A DNA stretch of 64,000 bases from Slackia piriformis YIT 12062 (lineage in GTDB: Bacteria; Actinomycetota; Coriobacteriia; Coriobacteriales; Eggerthellaceae), in the NCBI RefSeq assembly GCF_000296445.1, contig NZ_JH815198.1, positions 312,501 through 376,500 of the forward strand. The letters are read 5' to 3'. Within the stretch, counting starts at the first letter, position 1; the number at the start of each line of letters is the position of its first letter. Below are positions 35,496 through 42,798 of the stretch, one piece after another. A program made the position numbers and the translations under genes. The notes beneath the pieces were generated by a model. It was given only the letters and a program-made list of their open reading frames with translations, did not search any database and had not been told where the DNA came from.

Positions 35496-36176
35496 ATGTT
35501 CAAAGAACTTGATATAGCAGGTAAGAAAATTCGCGTGTATCCAGCGAAAAAGCCCTATGCGCCGGCGGTGTATCTTAATGCAATCGAGTCAGATTGCTCT
35601 GACGTGCGTCGCCGTTGCTTTGACGAGGGATGTCCTGACTTTACGTTCGTCTCAGTGTCCGGTCTGCGCTGGAATGACGAATTGACGCCGTGGCCTCATG
35701 ACTGCATCACGCGTTCCGACGCGCCTTATGCAGGCGAGGCGCAAGGCTATCTCAGTGATTTGACGGAGAAGATCATGCCTGTCGTCGAACAGGAAATAGG
35801 AGGTAGGCCGCTCTATTCGGCGTTGGCGGGCTACTCGCTCGGCGGGCTTTTTGCGTTATGGGCTTCATTTCAGACCGATGCGTTTAGCAGGGTGGTCAGT
35901 GCATCGGGTTCTTTATGGTATCCGGGTTTTGTCGAATATGCTCACGCCCATCCATTCTCCAGCGCCTTGAGCTGCGTGTATTTGTCCCTCGGTAAAAAAG
36001 AGCATCGTACCCCCAACAGGCTTCTGCGCAACGTTCAGAGCAACACGCAGGATATTCTTGAATTGTGCCGCAACCGCGGTGTGCTTGCCAGGCTCGACAT
36101 GAACCCTGGGAATCACTTCCAAGATGTTCAGGAGAGGACGGCCAAGGGGATAGCCTGGGCTCTTCGACAGGGTTGA
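35496..36176 (+). CDS. Putative alpha/beta-hydrolase (esterase D-like)
   Basis: 226 aa. The nucleophile elbow GYSLGG (about residue 129) and a downstream block ASGSLWYPGF match the serine hydrolases of the esterase D/IroE-like group; a late His (GNHFQD, about 210) could complete the triad. No signal peptide. ATG 35496 has GGAGG 6 nt before it. Divergent from the deformylase-like gene and 131 nt upstream of the XRE-aminotransferase gene. The substrate is unknown. Confidence 0.75.
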   Translation: MFKELDIAGKKIRVYPAKKPYAPAVYLNAIESDCSDVRRRCFDEGCPDFTFVSVSGLRWNDELTPWPHDCITRSDAPYAGEAQGYLSDLTEKIMPVVEQEIGGRPLYSALAGYSLGGLFALWASFQTDAFSRVVSASGSLWYPGFVEYAHAHPFSSALSCVYLSLGKKEHRTPNRLLRNVQSNTQDILELCRNRGVLARLDMNPGNHFQDVQERTAKGIAWALRQG

Positions 36177-36221
36177 TTCCAGCGTACGGCCTTATTCGTG
36201 CCGCTCTCCGACGAAAAATAT

Positions 36222-36294
36222 AGAGTTCAATGTATATCTTGAGAAATTGAACTTAGGTGGCATAGAATTGAACCTGTTATTGAAATTGAACTCT
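36222..36294 (+). promoter_or_regulatory. Array of four TTGAAC operator half-sites
   Basis: One inverted and three direct copies of ATTGAAC(T/C): AGAGTTCAAT at 36222-36231, ATTGAACT at 36246-36253, ATTGAACC at 36267-36274 and ATTGAACTCT at 36285-36294. The outermost copies form a 10-bp perfect inverted repeat. The array lies just upstream of a gene with an N-terminal XRE DNA-binding domain and overlaps its predicted promoter, so autoregulation is the simplest reading. Confidence 0.75.
36239..36268 (+). promoter_or_regulatory. Predicted promoter of the XRE-aminotransferase gene
   Basis: TTGAGA (36239-36244), an 18-nt spacer, and TAGAAT (36263-36268), each one mismatch from the sigma-70 consensus. 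Operator copy 2 lies in the spacer and copy 3 overlaps the -10, so a bound regulator would block RNA polymerase. Confidence 0.65.
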
Positions 36295-36307
36295 CAAGGA
36301 GGCTTCT

Positions 36308-37957
36308 ATGCCAAACGGTTCATTTTCGGATAGGCTCAAACAGTCTATGGAGTCGGCAGGCATCAAGCAGGCCGATTTGATTCGTCTTGCCGAAAACCAA
36401 GGTAAGAAACTTGGGAAATCTCAGGTCAGTCAATATGTCTCAGGAAAAACCATTCCGCGTAAAGATGTGCTGGACGTCTTAGCTCTTGTTCTTGGCGTCG
36501 ATCGGGACTGGCTGCTCGGTGGAGTAGGGGAGCAGGAAACGGCCGGACGTTCGCAAGGTGTTGTCGCTCAAGGGCAGGAGACGCACGTTTGCACGAATGC
36601 AGCGTCAGACGCTCTTTCTGCCGAGTCTGATTTGCGGAAACGCCCATCCGACGCCATCCCGTCTTCGTCGCCGTCGTCTGATGGGATACATTTGCAGGAA
36701 GCCGTATTGCGTACAATCGATCAGAGGAGTACCGTCATGGGTATGCGTGAGTTCAAGAAATCATCCAAGCTCGACAACGTTTTGTACGACGTGCGCGGTC
36801 CGGTGGCTGACGAGGCCGCCCGCATGGAAGGCAATGGCCAGCATATTCTCAAATTGAACATCGGTAATCCCGCCCCCTTCGGGTTCCGCACGCCGTTCGA
36901 GGTGGTGCAGGACATGCGTCAGCAGCTTCCCGAATGCGAAGGCTACTCCGATTCGCGCGGCCTGTTCTCTGCACGTAAGGCCATCATGCAGTATGCCCAG
37001 ATTAAGCATATCCCCAACGTCGGCATGGACGACATCTACACGGGAAACGGCGTGTCGGAGCTGATCAACCTCTCCATGCAGGCTCTGCTCGATAGCGGGG
37101 ACGAGGTTCTCATTCCTTCGCCCGACTATCCTCTCTGGACGGCATGCGTCACGCTTTCGGGCGGCACACCTGTGCATTATATCTGCGACGAAGAGGCTGA
37201 ATGGTATCCCGATATTGCCGATATCGAGAGCAAGGTCACACCGCGTACCAAGGCTATCGTCATCATCAACCCGAACAACCCTACGGGTGCGGTGTATCCG
37301 CGCGAAGTGTTGCAGGAAATCGTCGAAGTGGCGCGTAGACACCAGCTCATTATTTTCTCCGACGAAATTTATGACCGTTTGTGCATGGACGGTGTCGAGC
37401 ACGTCTCCATTGCAGAACTTGCTCCCGACCTGCCGTGCGTGACGTTCAGCGGGCTTTCGAAATCGCACATGATCGCGGGCTATCGCATCGGGTGGATGAT
37501 TTTTTCGGGTGAGAAGAAATGCATCGAGGGTTTTATGCTGGGCGTCAACATGCTTTCCAACATGCGCCTGTGCTCCAATGTTCCTGCGCAGTCGATCGTT
37601 CAGACGGCGCTTGGCGGGCATCAGAGCGTTAAGGATTACGTCGTTCCAGGCGGGCGCGTGTACGAACAGCGCAATTTCGTATATGAGGCGTTGTGCAACA
37701 TGGAGGGCGTCTCGGTAGTGAAGCCCAAGGCGGCGTTTTACATCTTCCCCAAGCTTGACGTGAAGAAATTCGGCATTACCGACGATGAACAATTCGCGCT
37801 CGACCTGCTTCATCAGAAGAAGATTCTGATCACGCGCGGCGGTGGTTTCAACTGGCATAAGCCCGATCATTTCCGCATTGTGTATCTGCCGCGCATAGAG
37901 GTGCTATCCCAGGCTATGGAAGAGCTGGGAGATTTCCTGGAGCATTACCATCGGTAG
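36308..37957 (+). CDS. XRE transcription factor fused to AlaA-like aminotransferase
   Basis: 549 aa. Residues about 5-68 form an XRE/Cro helix-turn-helix (DRLKQSMESAGIKQADLIRL, then KSQVSQYVSGKTIPRKDVLD). A polar linker spans about 70-143. Residues 144-549 are a fold-type I PLP aminotransferase very close to E. coli AlaA as I remember it (SSKLDNVLYDVRGP, KLNIGNPAPFGF, GNGVSELINLSMQALL, IINPNNPTGAVY, SGLSKSHMIAGYRIGW with PLP Lys385, PGGRVYEQRN). AlaA makes alanine from pyruvate and glutamate. Start ATG follows AAGGAGG. A second in-frame ATG at 36737 with GAGGAG upstream begins exactly at the enzyme domain. Operators in the promoter suggest it represses itself. Architecture parallels MocR/PdxR but with XRE instead of GntR. 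Confidence 0.9.
   Translation: MPNGSFSDRLKQSMESAGIKQADLIRLAENQGKKLGKSQVSQYVSGKTIPRKDVLDVLALVLGVDRDWLLGGVGEQETAGRSQGVVAQGQETHVCTNAASDALSAESDLRKRPSDAIPSSSPSSDGIHLQEAVLRTIDQRSTVMGMREFKKSSKLDNVLYDVRGPVADEAARMEGNGQHILKLNIGNPAPFGFRTPFEVVQDMRQQLPECEGYSDSRGLFSARKAIMQYAQIKHIPNVGMDDIYTGNGVSELINLSMQALLDSGDEVLIPSPDYPLWTACVTLSGGTPVHYICDEEAEWYPDIADIESKVTPRTKAIVIINPNNPTGAVYPREVLQEIVEVARRHQLIIFSDEIYDRLCMDGVEHVSIAELAPDLPCVTFSGLSKSHMIAGYRIGWMIFSGEKKCIEGFMLGVNMLSNMRLCSNVPAQSIVQTALGGHQSVKDYVVPGGRVYEQRNFVYEALCNMEGVSVVKPKAAFYIFPKLDVKKFGITDDEQFALDLLHQKKILITRGGGFNWHKPDHFRIVYLPRIEVLSQAMEELGDFLEHYHR
36723..36739 (+). promoter_or_regulatory. Internal ribosome binding site and start within the fusion gene
   Basis: AGAGGAG at 36723-36729, 7 nt, then ATG at 36737, in frame with the fusion. 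It falls at the end of the linker and would give a 406-aa free aminotransferase with its PLP lysine at 242, near the position in stand-alone AlaA. Use in vivo is inferred. Confidence 0.45.
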
Positions 37958-38054
37958 TACTTCTGCTTGCTGTCGAATACTGTGCCGTCGGGCATTGTCT
38001 CTTTGATGTGTATTGAGCTGTTCGTTTCGTATGCGGCGGCTCGGCTGTAAAAAA

Positions 38055-38088
38055 GCCTCCCATTTCTCGTGTTCAAGGAATGGGAGGC
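38055..38088 (-). terminator. Terminator of the GMP synthase gene (possibly bidirectional)
   Basis: GCCTCCCATT and AATGGGAGGC form a perfect 10-bp stem with a 14-nt loop. The minus strand continues TTTTTTAC, a strong U-tract, 42 nt after the guaA stop. The plus strand continues GCTTTATT, so it may also end the aminotransferase transcript. Confidence 0.85.
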
Positions 38089-38130
38089 GCTTTATTGCAG
38101 CGGGGTTTCGGTTCGTCGTTCTATGCGGCG

Positions 38131-39114
38131 TTACTCGAACTCGATGGTGCCGCAGGGCTTCGGGGTAAGGTCGTACAGAACGCGGCAGATGCCATCGACT
38201 TCGGAGGCAATACGGTCGCCAATCTTCTTGAGAAGCGTCCAATCAAGCTCAGGCACCTTGGCGGTCATGGCGTCCACGGTGTTGACCGCGCGGATAAACG
38301 CCGGCCACTCGTAGAGGCGCTTGTCGTCCTTCACGCCGGTGACGCGGAAGTCCGGCACGGAGACGAAGTACTGCCACACCTTGCCCTCAAGGCCGGCATT
38401 GGCAAACTCCTCGCGCAGGATGGCGTCGGCCTCACGCAGGGCCTCCAGGCGATCGCGGGTGATGGCGCCGAGGCAGCGAACACCCAGACCGGGACCCGGG
38501 AAAGGCTGGCGCTCGACCATGTTCTCGGGCAGGCCGAGCTCGCGGCCGATGACGCGCACTTCGTCTTTGAAGAGCAGCTTGACGGGTTCGCAGAGTTCGA
38601 ACTGCAGGTCGTCAGGCAGGCCGCCTACGTTGTGGTGTGCCTTCACGCCGTCGGACTCGAGGATGTCGGGATAGATGGTGCCCTGTGCGAGGAAGCTGAC
38701 GCTGTCTCCGACCTTGCGGGCTTCCTCTTCGAACACGCGGATGAACTCGGCGCCGATGATCTTGCGCTTGGCCTCGGGTTCGGCCACGCCGTCGAGCAGG
38801 TTGAGGAAGCGATCGGTGGCGTCGACGTAGACGAGGTTGGCGTCGAGCTGGTTCTTGAAGACGTCTACAACCTGTTCGCTTTCGCCCTTGCGCATAAGGC
38901 CGTGGTTCACGTGGACGCAGATGAGCTGCTTGCCGATGGCCTTGATGAGCAGCGCCGCGACTACGGAGGAGTCAACGCCGCCGGAAAGTGCCAAAAGTAC
39001 GTTTTTGTCGCCAACCTGGGCGCGGACCTCTTCGACCTTCTCATTGATGAAAGCCTGGGCAAGTTCGGGCGTGGTGATGCGCTCCATGTCTTCGGGACGC
39101 TTGTTCGGATCCAT
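38131..39114 (-). CDS. guaA: GMP synthase, ATP pyrophosphatase subunit only
   Basis: Catalyses amination of XMP to GMP, using ATP. 327 aa covering only the ATP-pyrophosphatase (SGGVDSS, about 44-50) and C-terminal dimerisation domains (QPFPGPGLGVRCLG, TPKPCGTIEFE). The class I glutamine amidotransferase domain that normally forms the first 200 residues of bacterial GuaA (about 515 aa) is absent. ATG 39114 follows AAAGGAG, so the short start is real; upstream sequence in this frame has no amidotransferase motif. Either a separate glutaminase subunit is encoded elsewhere, as in archaea, or free ammonia is used. Confidence 0.9.
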   Translation of the reverse strand: MDPNKRPEDMERITTPELAQAFINEKVEEVRAQVGDKNVLLALSGGVDSSVVAALLIKAIGKQLICVHVNHGLMRKGESEQVVDVFKNQLDANLVYVDATDRFLNLLDGVAEPEAKRKIIGAEFIRVFEEEARKVGDSVSFLAQGTIYPDILESDGVKAHHNVGGLPDDLQFELCEPVKLLFKDEVRVIGRELGLPENMVERQPFPGPGLGVRCLGAITRDRLEALREADAILREEFANAGLEGKVWQYFVSVPDFRVTGVKDDKRLYEWPAFIRAVNTVDAMTAKVPELDWTLLKKIGDRIASEVDGICRVLYDLTPKPCGTIEFE

Positions 39115-39305
39115 CCGAGCTCCTTTCGGTGTTATGAACGCATGCGTGGTGCACGCTGCGTCGTCTTTTGCGAGCGCTGCGAGCGGTTTGGCAGCGCAGC
39201 TCAATAGTATGTGCGTATTGTACCGACTGCATGACGAGGGTAGCGAAGAAACCGAAGGGAAATGCAACGATATCCATACGTTGTGCGCAATGGCGGCCGA
39301 AGAGG

Positions 39306-39782
39306 CTACGCTTCCTTGCCGATCTCGATCAGAATGTCGATCGTCATCTCGAGGCCGTCGAGAATGCAGAGGTCGCATCCGCGAAGAGGAGCCTCGCCTT
39401 CGACATTCTTGATTTCCTCGCAGATGGTCGATCCGACGCGGGTGCGGAAGTTTTCGACGAGTTTGCGGGCCCATACGTACGTGTCCTGCTTGCTGGTGGG
39501 GTCGTTTGAGCCGTTGCTGCATGCAAGCCCTATGATGACCTCTCCGCCGGAGATGGCACCGCACGTTTCCGTGAAGCCTCCCATGCCGCCGCCGAGCGCT
39601 TCGGTGGCGCGGAAGATAAGGTCTTCATCGGCTCCGACGAACGGAGCGAGCGTGCAGGCGACGCATTGGGCGCAGTTGAAATTGCGGCTGTGCATTGCAA
39701 GCGCACGGTCGGCGAGGGCCTTTCGGTCGAACGCCTCCTCGGTCCAGGATGTCTTGTCGAAAGCAGGGTCGGTCTGTGTCAT
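39306..39782 (-). CDS. C_GCAxxG_C_C family protein
   Basis: 158 aa, cysteine-rich. The pattern NCAQCV (about 37), a glycine-rich GGGMGGFTETCGAISGG segment, and late cysteines in STICEEI and RGCDLCILDGL fit the C_GCAxxG_C_C family (DVU_1555-like), common in anaerobes and thought to be redox or metal related. ATG 39782 has AAAGGAG upstream; an earlier in-frame ATG at 39815 lacks a site. It lies 191 nt upstream of guaA on the same strand and could be co-transcribed. Confidence 0.82.
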   Translation of the reverse strand: MTQTDPAFDKTSWTEEAFDRKALADRALAMHSRNFNCAQCVACTLAPFVGADEDLIFRATEALGGGMGGFTETCGAISGGEVIIGLACSNGSNDPTSKQDTYVWARKLVENFRTRVGSTICEEIKNVEGEAPLRGCDLCILDGLEMTIDILIEIGKEA

Positions 39783-39937
39783 GGGGTCTCCTTTCGAATG
39801 CCTTGGATGAATCATAGCCCAGGCGGCTGGACGCTCATAGCCCGCCTGGGCGATCGCTGACGTTTCAGGCGAGCGGTTGCTGGCGCGGCGTGAAGGCTTG
39901 ATTCATAGCTTTCACAACCAAATTCGTGAAAAATCAA

Positions 39938-39966
39938 TTGACAAATTCTATGGGGTAAAGTCTAAT
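39938..39966 (+). promoter_or_regulatory. Near-consensus promoter of the triple-Rid gene
   Basis: TTGACA (39938-39943), a 17-nt spacer and TCTAAT (39961-39966): perfect -35, one mismatch in -10, ideal spacing. A/T-rich sequence (GTGAAAAATCAA) lies just upstream, like an UP element. It predicts a leader of about 65 nt. It is the strongest promoter match I found in the window. Confidence 0.8.
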
Positions 39967-40039
39967 GCGCTTGCGAGAAAACAAGGGGAAAGTTTTCTCC
40001 GCAACCTTATTGAAGGGTGTCAACAGAAAGGGTATTGCC

Positions 40040-41305
40040 ATGGGCGATAACGTGGTATTGGCCAGGAACACTGAGAAGGCGCCGAAGTGCCCGATGTGCT
40101 CTCAGACCGTAGCGTTCTCTCATTACAACAACCTCTCGGCTCAGCTGCCTGTCGATCCTAAGACTGGCGCAATCGTCGCGGGCGGCGTCAAGGAGCAGGC
40201 TGATCAGTGCTTCCGCAACATCAAGGAAATCGTTGCGAGCATCGGTCACAACCTGAACGACGTCGTTCGCATCACCATCTTCGTCAAAGACATCATGGAT
40301 CTTGACGTTGTCGAGAAGGCTTACAAGTCCTTCTTCACCACCTACGTGCCCACCCGCACCGTCGTTGCCGTCAACGATCTGCCCATGGGCGCGCTCGTCC
40401 AGGTCGAGGCTCTCCTCACCAACGGCGAAGGCACCATTCCGAACGAGCCCCAGGCTGGCGACTTGCTCAAGTACGTCAACAACACCCACAATGCTCCGTT
40501 CGATGCGATGTCCAGCCAGTCTGTGGCATTCTCCCACTACAACAACATCACGGCGCAGCTGCCGATCGACCCCGTAAGCAACCAGGTCGTCATGGGTGGC
40601 GTCCAGGAGCAGACCGCTCAGTGCCTCAAGAACATCAAGGCTGTCCTCACCGCTATGGACGTTCCTTTCGATGACATCGTCAAGGTCAACGTCTTCTTGA
40701 AGGACCTCGGCGACGTTGAGGCCATGAACGAGATCTACAAGCGCTTCTTCCCCGATTCGGGCATTGCTCGCGCGGTCAACTACCTCCCGGCTCGTACCGT
40801 GGTTGAGGTTGCAGACCTGCCCATGCATGCGCTCGTTCAGATCGAGGCTGTGTGCTCTCACGGCGACGGCACGCCTCCGCAGGCTGTCGAGGACCGTCAC
40901 GGTCTGATTGTCGAGGCGAACAACATCGCGAATGCTCCTAAGGATGCGCTGTCTTCCCAGACCGTTGCATTCTCTCACTACAACAATATCTCCGCTCAGC
41001 TCGGCATCGATCCCGCAACGGGCGCTCTGGTCGAGGGCGGCGTGAAGGCCGAGACCGAGCAGTGCCTCAAGAACATCAAGGCCATCATCGAGAGCGTTGA
41101 CCATGTGATGGAAGACGCCGTCAAGGTCAACATCTTCGTGAAGGACATGGCTGACATGGACGCTGTCAACGAGGTCTATGCTCAGTTCTTCCCCGAGGGA
41201 GCCCCTGCTCGTCGTGTCGTCGGCGTTGCGAACCTCCCCATGGGCGCAGCCATCCAGATCGACGCCATCTTCGGCAACTTCGAAGGCACCCCGCCGATCG
41301 CTTAA
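40040..41305 (+). CDS. Three tandem RidA (YjgF/YER057c) domains in one chain
   Basis: 421 aa with three Rid domains, about 15-130, 155-275 and 300-418, each starting Q-(T/S)-V-A-F-S-H-Y-N-N-(L/I)-(S/T)-A-Q-L. RidA hydrolyses reactive enamines and imines such as 2-aminoacrylate released by PLP enzymes and works as a homotrimer with active sites between subunits. The catalytic Arg is kept in all three (R106, R252, R391, each in P-x-R-x-V-V). The partner acidic residue is E123, E269 and, in domain 3, D408. ATG 40040 follows AAAGGG. Codons are strongly biased to C-ending choices (AAC, AAG, ATC, GTC) unlike neighbours, matching a strong promoter and terminator: a highly expressed protein. Probably a single-chain pseudo-trimer. 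Confidence 0.93.
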   Translation: MGDNVVLARNTEKAPKCPMCSQTVAFSHYNNLSAQLPVDPKTGAIVAGGVKEQADQCFRNIKEIVASIGHNLNDVVRITIFVKDIMDLDVVEKAYKSFFTTYVPTRTVVAVNDLPMGALVQVEALLTNGEGTIPNEPQAGDLLKYVNNTHNAPFDAMSSQSVAFSHYNNITAQLPIDPVSNQVVMGGVQEQTAQCLKNIKAVLTAMDVPFDDIVKVNVFLKDLGDVEAMNEIYKRFFPDSGIARAVNYLPARTVVEVADLPMHALVQIEAVCSHGDGTPPQAVEDRHGLIVEANNIANAPKDALSSQTVAFSHYNNISAQLGIDPATGALVEGGVKAETEQCLKNIKAIIESVDHVMEDAVKVNIFVKDMADMDAVNEVYAQFFPEGAPARRVVGVANLPMGAAIQIDAIFGNFEGTPPIA

Positions 41306-41384
41306 TGCGGCAACGGCGTTTTCATGCCGGCATGCGCACCTTCCAGGAATAGAAGAGCGCTGCCCGTACATGGTCGCACGATGA

Positions 41385-41418
41385 AATGGAACGGGTTTCG
41401 ACCCGTTCCATTTTTTTT
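41385..41418 (+). terminator. Strong terminator of the triple-Rid gene
   Basis: AATGGAACGGGT, TTCG loop, ACCCGTTCCATT, then TTTTTT: a perfect 12-bp stem on an ultrastable UUCG tetraloop, 79 nt after the stop codon. Confidence 0.96.
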
Positions 41419-41578
41419 ATGCCGTGAGAATGGGGCGTTTGATGCCCCTGCTTTGCAAAGTTTTTTCGGCATGAACCCGAAAAAGGGAAAACTTCCGCCA
41501 ACGACGATTCTGAAGACGACTCCGTTTTTCTGTGATTGAGAAAAATGCCAGTTCAATATATTTCTATACAACGTAAAG

Positions 41579-41896
41579 TTACTGCTCTTCATGCGGATGC
41601 GAGGTAAGATGCCATCCGTTGCAGTGCGGGCATCGATAGCATTGCAGTCCTGTGGTGCCGTGCTCCGCGCATGAGGCGATGGCATCGAGCGCTTCGTAAC
41701 GAGAAGCGTAGCGGTTCTTTGACTCGCACGCTTTTTTACGCAGCGCCGCTTCTTTTTCTTGCGATCGACGGGCATTACGTTGCTCTTCGCGTGCGAAGAT
41801 GTCATCCATGCCGCCAAGGCTTGCTTTGAATTCGGCAGTCTCCTTAGCCCAGGCGGAACGCTTTTTGCTTCCCACGATAATGCTCGCTTTCTTCAA
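41579..41896 (-). CDS. Small zinc-ribbon-like protein
   Basis: 105 aa, basic, with a charged helical middle (DDIFAREEQRNARRSQEKE) and a C-terminal CxxC motif in CYRCPHCNGWHLTS, plus C57 and C76, suggesting a zinc ribbon. The frame begins with TTG at 41896, with a weak GGAAG site; an internal ATG at 41809 is an alternative giving 76 aa. It lies 54 nt after the rsmJ stop on the same strand, so it is probably the second gene of that operon. The YRCPxCxGWHLT pattern occurs in small proteins of unknown function that I recall from phage and actinobacterial genomes. Confidence 0.6.
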   Translation of the reverse strand: MKKASIIVGSKKRSAWAKETAEFKASLGGMDDIFAREEQRNARRSQEKEAALRKKACESKNRYASRYEALDAIASCAEHGTTGLQCYRCPHCNGWHLTSHPHEEQ

Positions 41897-41950
41897 CGGG
41901 GTTCTTCCATGGCGGCTGCGGCGCCTTGTTCTTCTTGTTCTCCGCGAAGG

Positions 41951-42724
41951 TTAATCAGTCTGCGGCGGAGGGACGATGCAATCATAGCGAACAGCTTTTC
42001 CGGCAAGGGAATAGCTCGGCTTTCTATCGGCGAGATGCGGCCCTTTGATGGGTCTTTTCACAATCACTTTGCGCGGATGTACGCTCAAGGCCGCTTCAAG
42101 GATTTCTTCCTGATTGCTGCATGGGCGCTCGAGATGATGGAGCAGCTGGAATTTCTTTTTCACGGCGGCGCTTTTGCTTCTTGCGGGAAACATAGGGTCG
42201 AGGTATACGATGTCGGGCATTTCGTCAGCCGAATCAGCCTCGGCCATGCGCTTCAACGCGCCGATGCTGTCTCCTTCGTGAAAATGCATTCGCTTCACGA
42301 TGCTGGCAAGTTCGGGGTGCGTCTTTGCTCGCTCGAGAGCATCCTGCAGAAGCGCAGCTATAACGGGATCGTTCTCGTACAGCGTGACGTCGAATCCTGC
42401 CGCGGCAAAAAGCAAAGAGTCCTCTCCGAAGCCCGCTGTGGCATCGAACGCCTTTGGGGAAGGAGCGCCTTTGAGCTTCGCCGCGCGAACCAGCATCTCG
42501 CCCTGTAGCTTGCCGGGGCGCAGACGGGGCAGCATGGAGACGAAATCGGCGCGCAAAACCATGCCGTCTCCAACGAGGGAAAGACCTTCTTCGCCAATGC
42601 GCAGCGCCAAGGGAGCCTGCAACGCCTCCGCCTCGTTGACCGTCAGTTCTGCATCGAGACGTTTGGCCAACGCTGCGGCTTGCGGGCGGTCTTGTTCGCG
42701 CGCGGCGAAGACGGTCACATTCAT
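41951..42724 (-). CDS. rsmJ: RsmJ-like 16S rRNA (guanine1516-N2)-methyltransferase
   Basis: SAM-dependent methyltransferase, 257 aa. The RsmJ pattern is clear: KAFDATAGFGEDSLLFAAAGFDVTLYE (SAM motif I), and the late block DIVYLDPMFPARSKSAAVKKK. RsmJ modifies G1516 of 16S rRNA in E. coli. ATG at 42724 with GGAG upstream. Followed by the small zinc-ribbon gene; preceded by the MFS gene 74 nt away on the same strand. Confidence 0.88.
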   Translation of the reverse strand: MNVTVFAAREQDRPQAAALAKRLDAELTVNEAEALQAPLALRIGEEGLSLVGDGMVLRADFVSMLPRLRPGKLQGEMLVRAAKLKGAPSPKAFDATAGFGEDSLLFAAAGFDVTLYENDPVIAALLQDALERAKTHPELASIVKRMHFHEGDSIGALKRMAEADSADEMPDIVYLDPMFPARSKSAAVKKKFQLLHHLERPCSNQEEILEAALSVHPRKVIVKRPIKGPHLADRKPSYSLAGKAVRYDCIVPPPQTD

Positions 42725-42798
42725 AATGGGCTCCTAACGATTCGGTTCTCCCATTATAAAGACAGCGGGGCGAAGAGAACGAGACGAAACGCCCTCGC

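Noticed and set aside
39115-39564. Upstream extension of guaA that might hold the missing amidotransferase
   Set aside because: The translated extension is Arg/His/Ser-rich, overlaps the C_GCAxxG_C_C gene, and lacks any class I amidotransferase motif; the AAAGGAG before ATG 39114 sets the start.
40007-41371. Minus-strand open frame of 454 codons opposite the triple-Rid gene
   Set aside because: Its length follows from strong codon bias of the Rid gene; no ribosome site and no domain.
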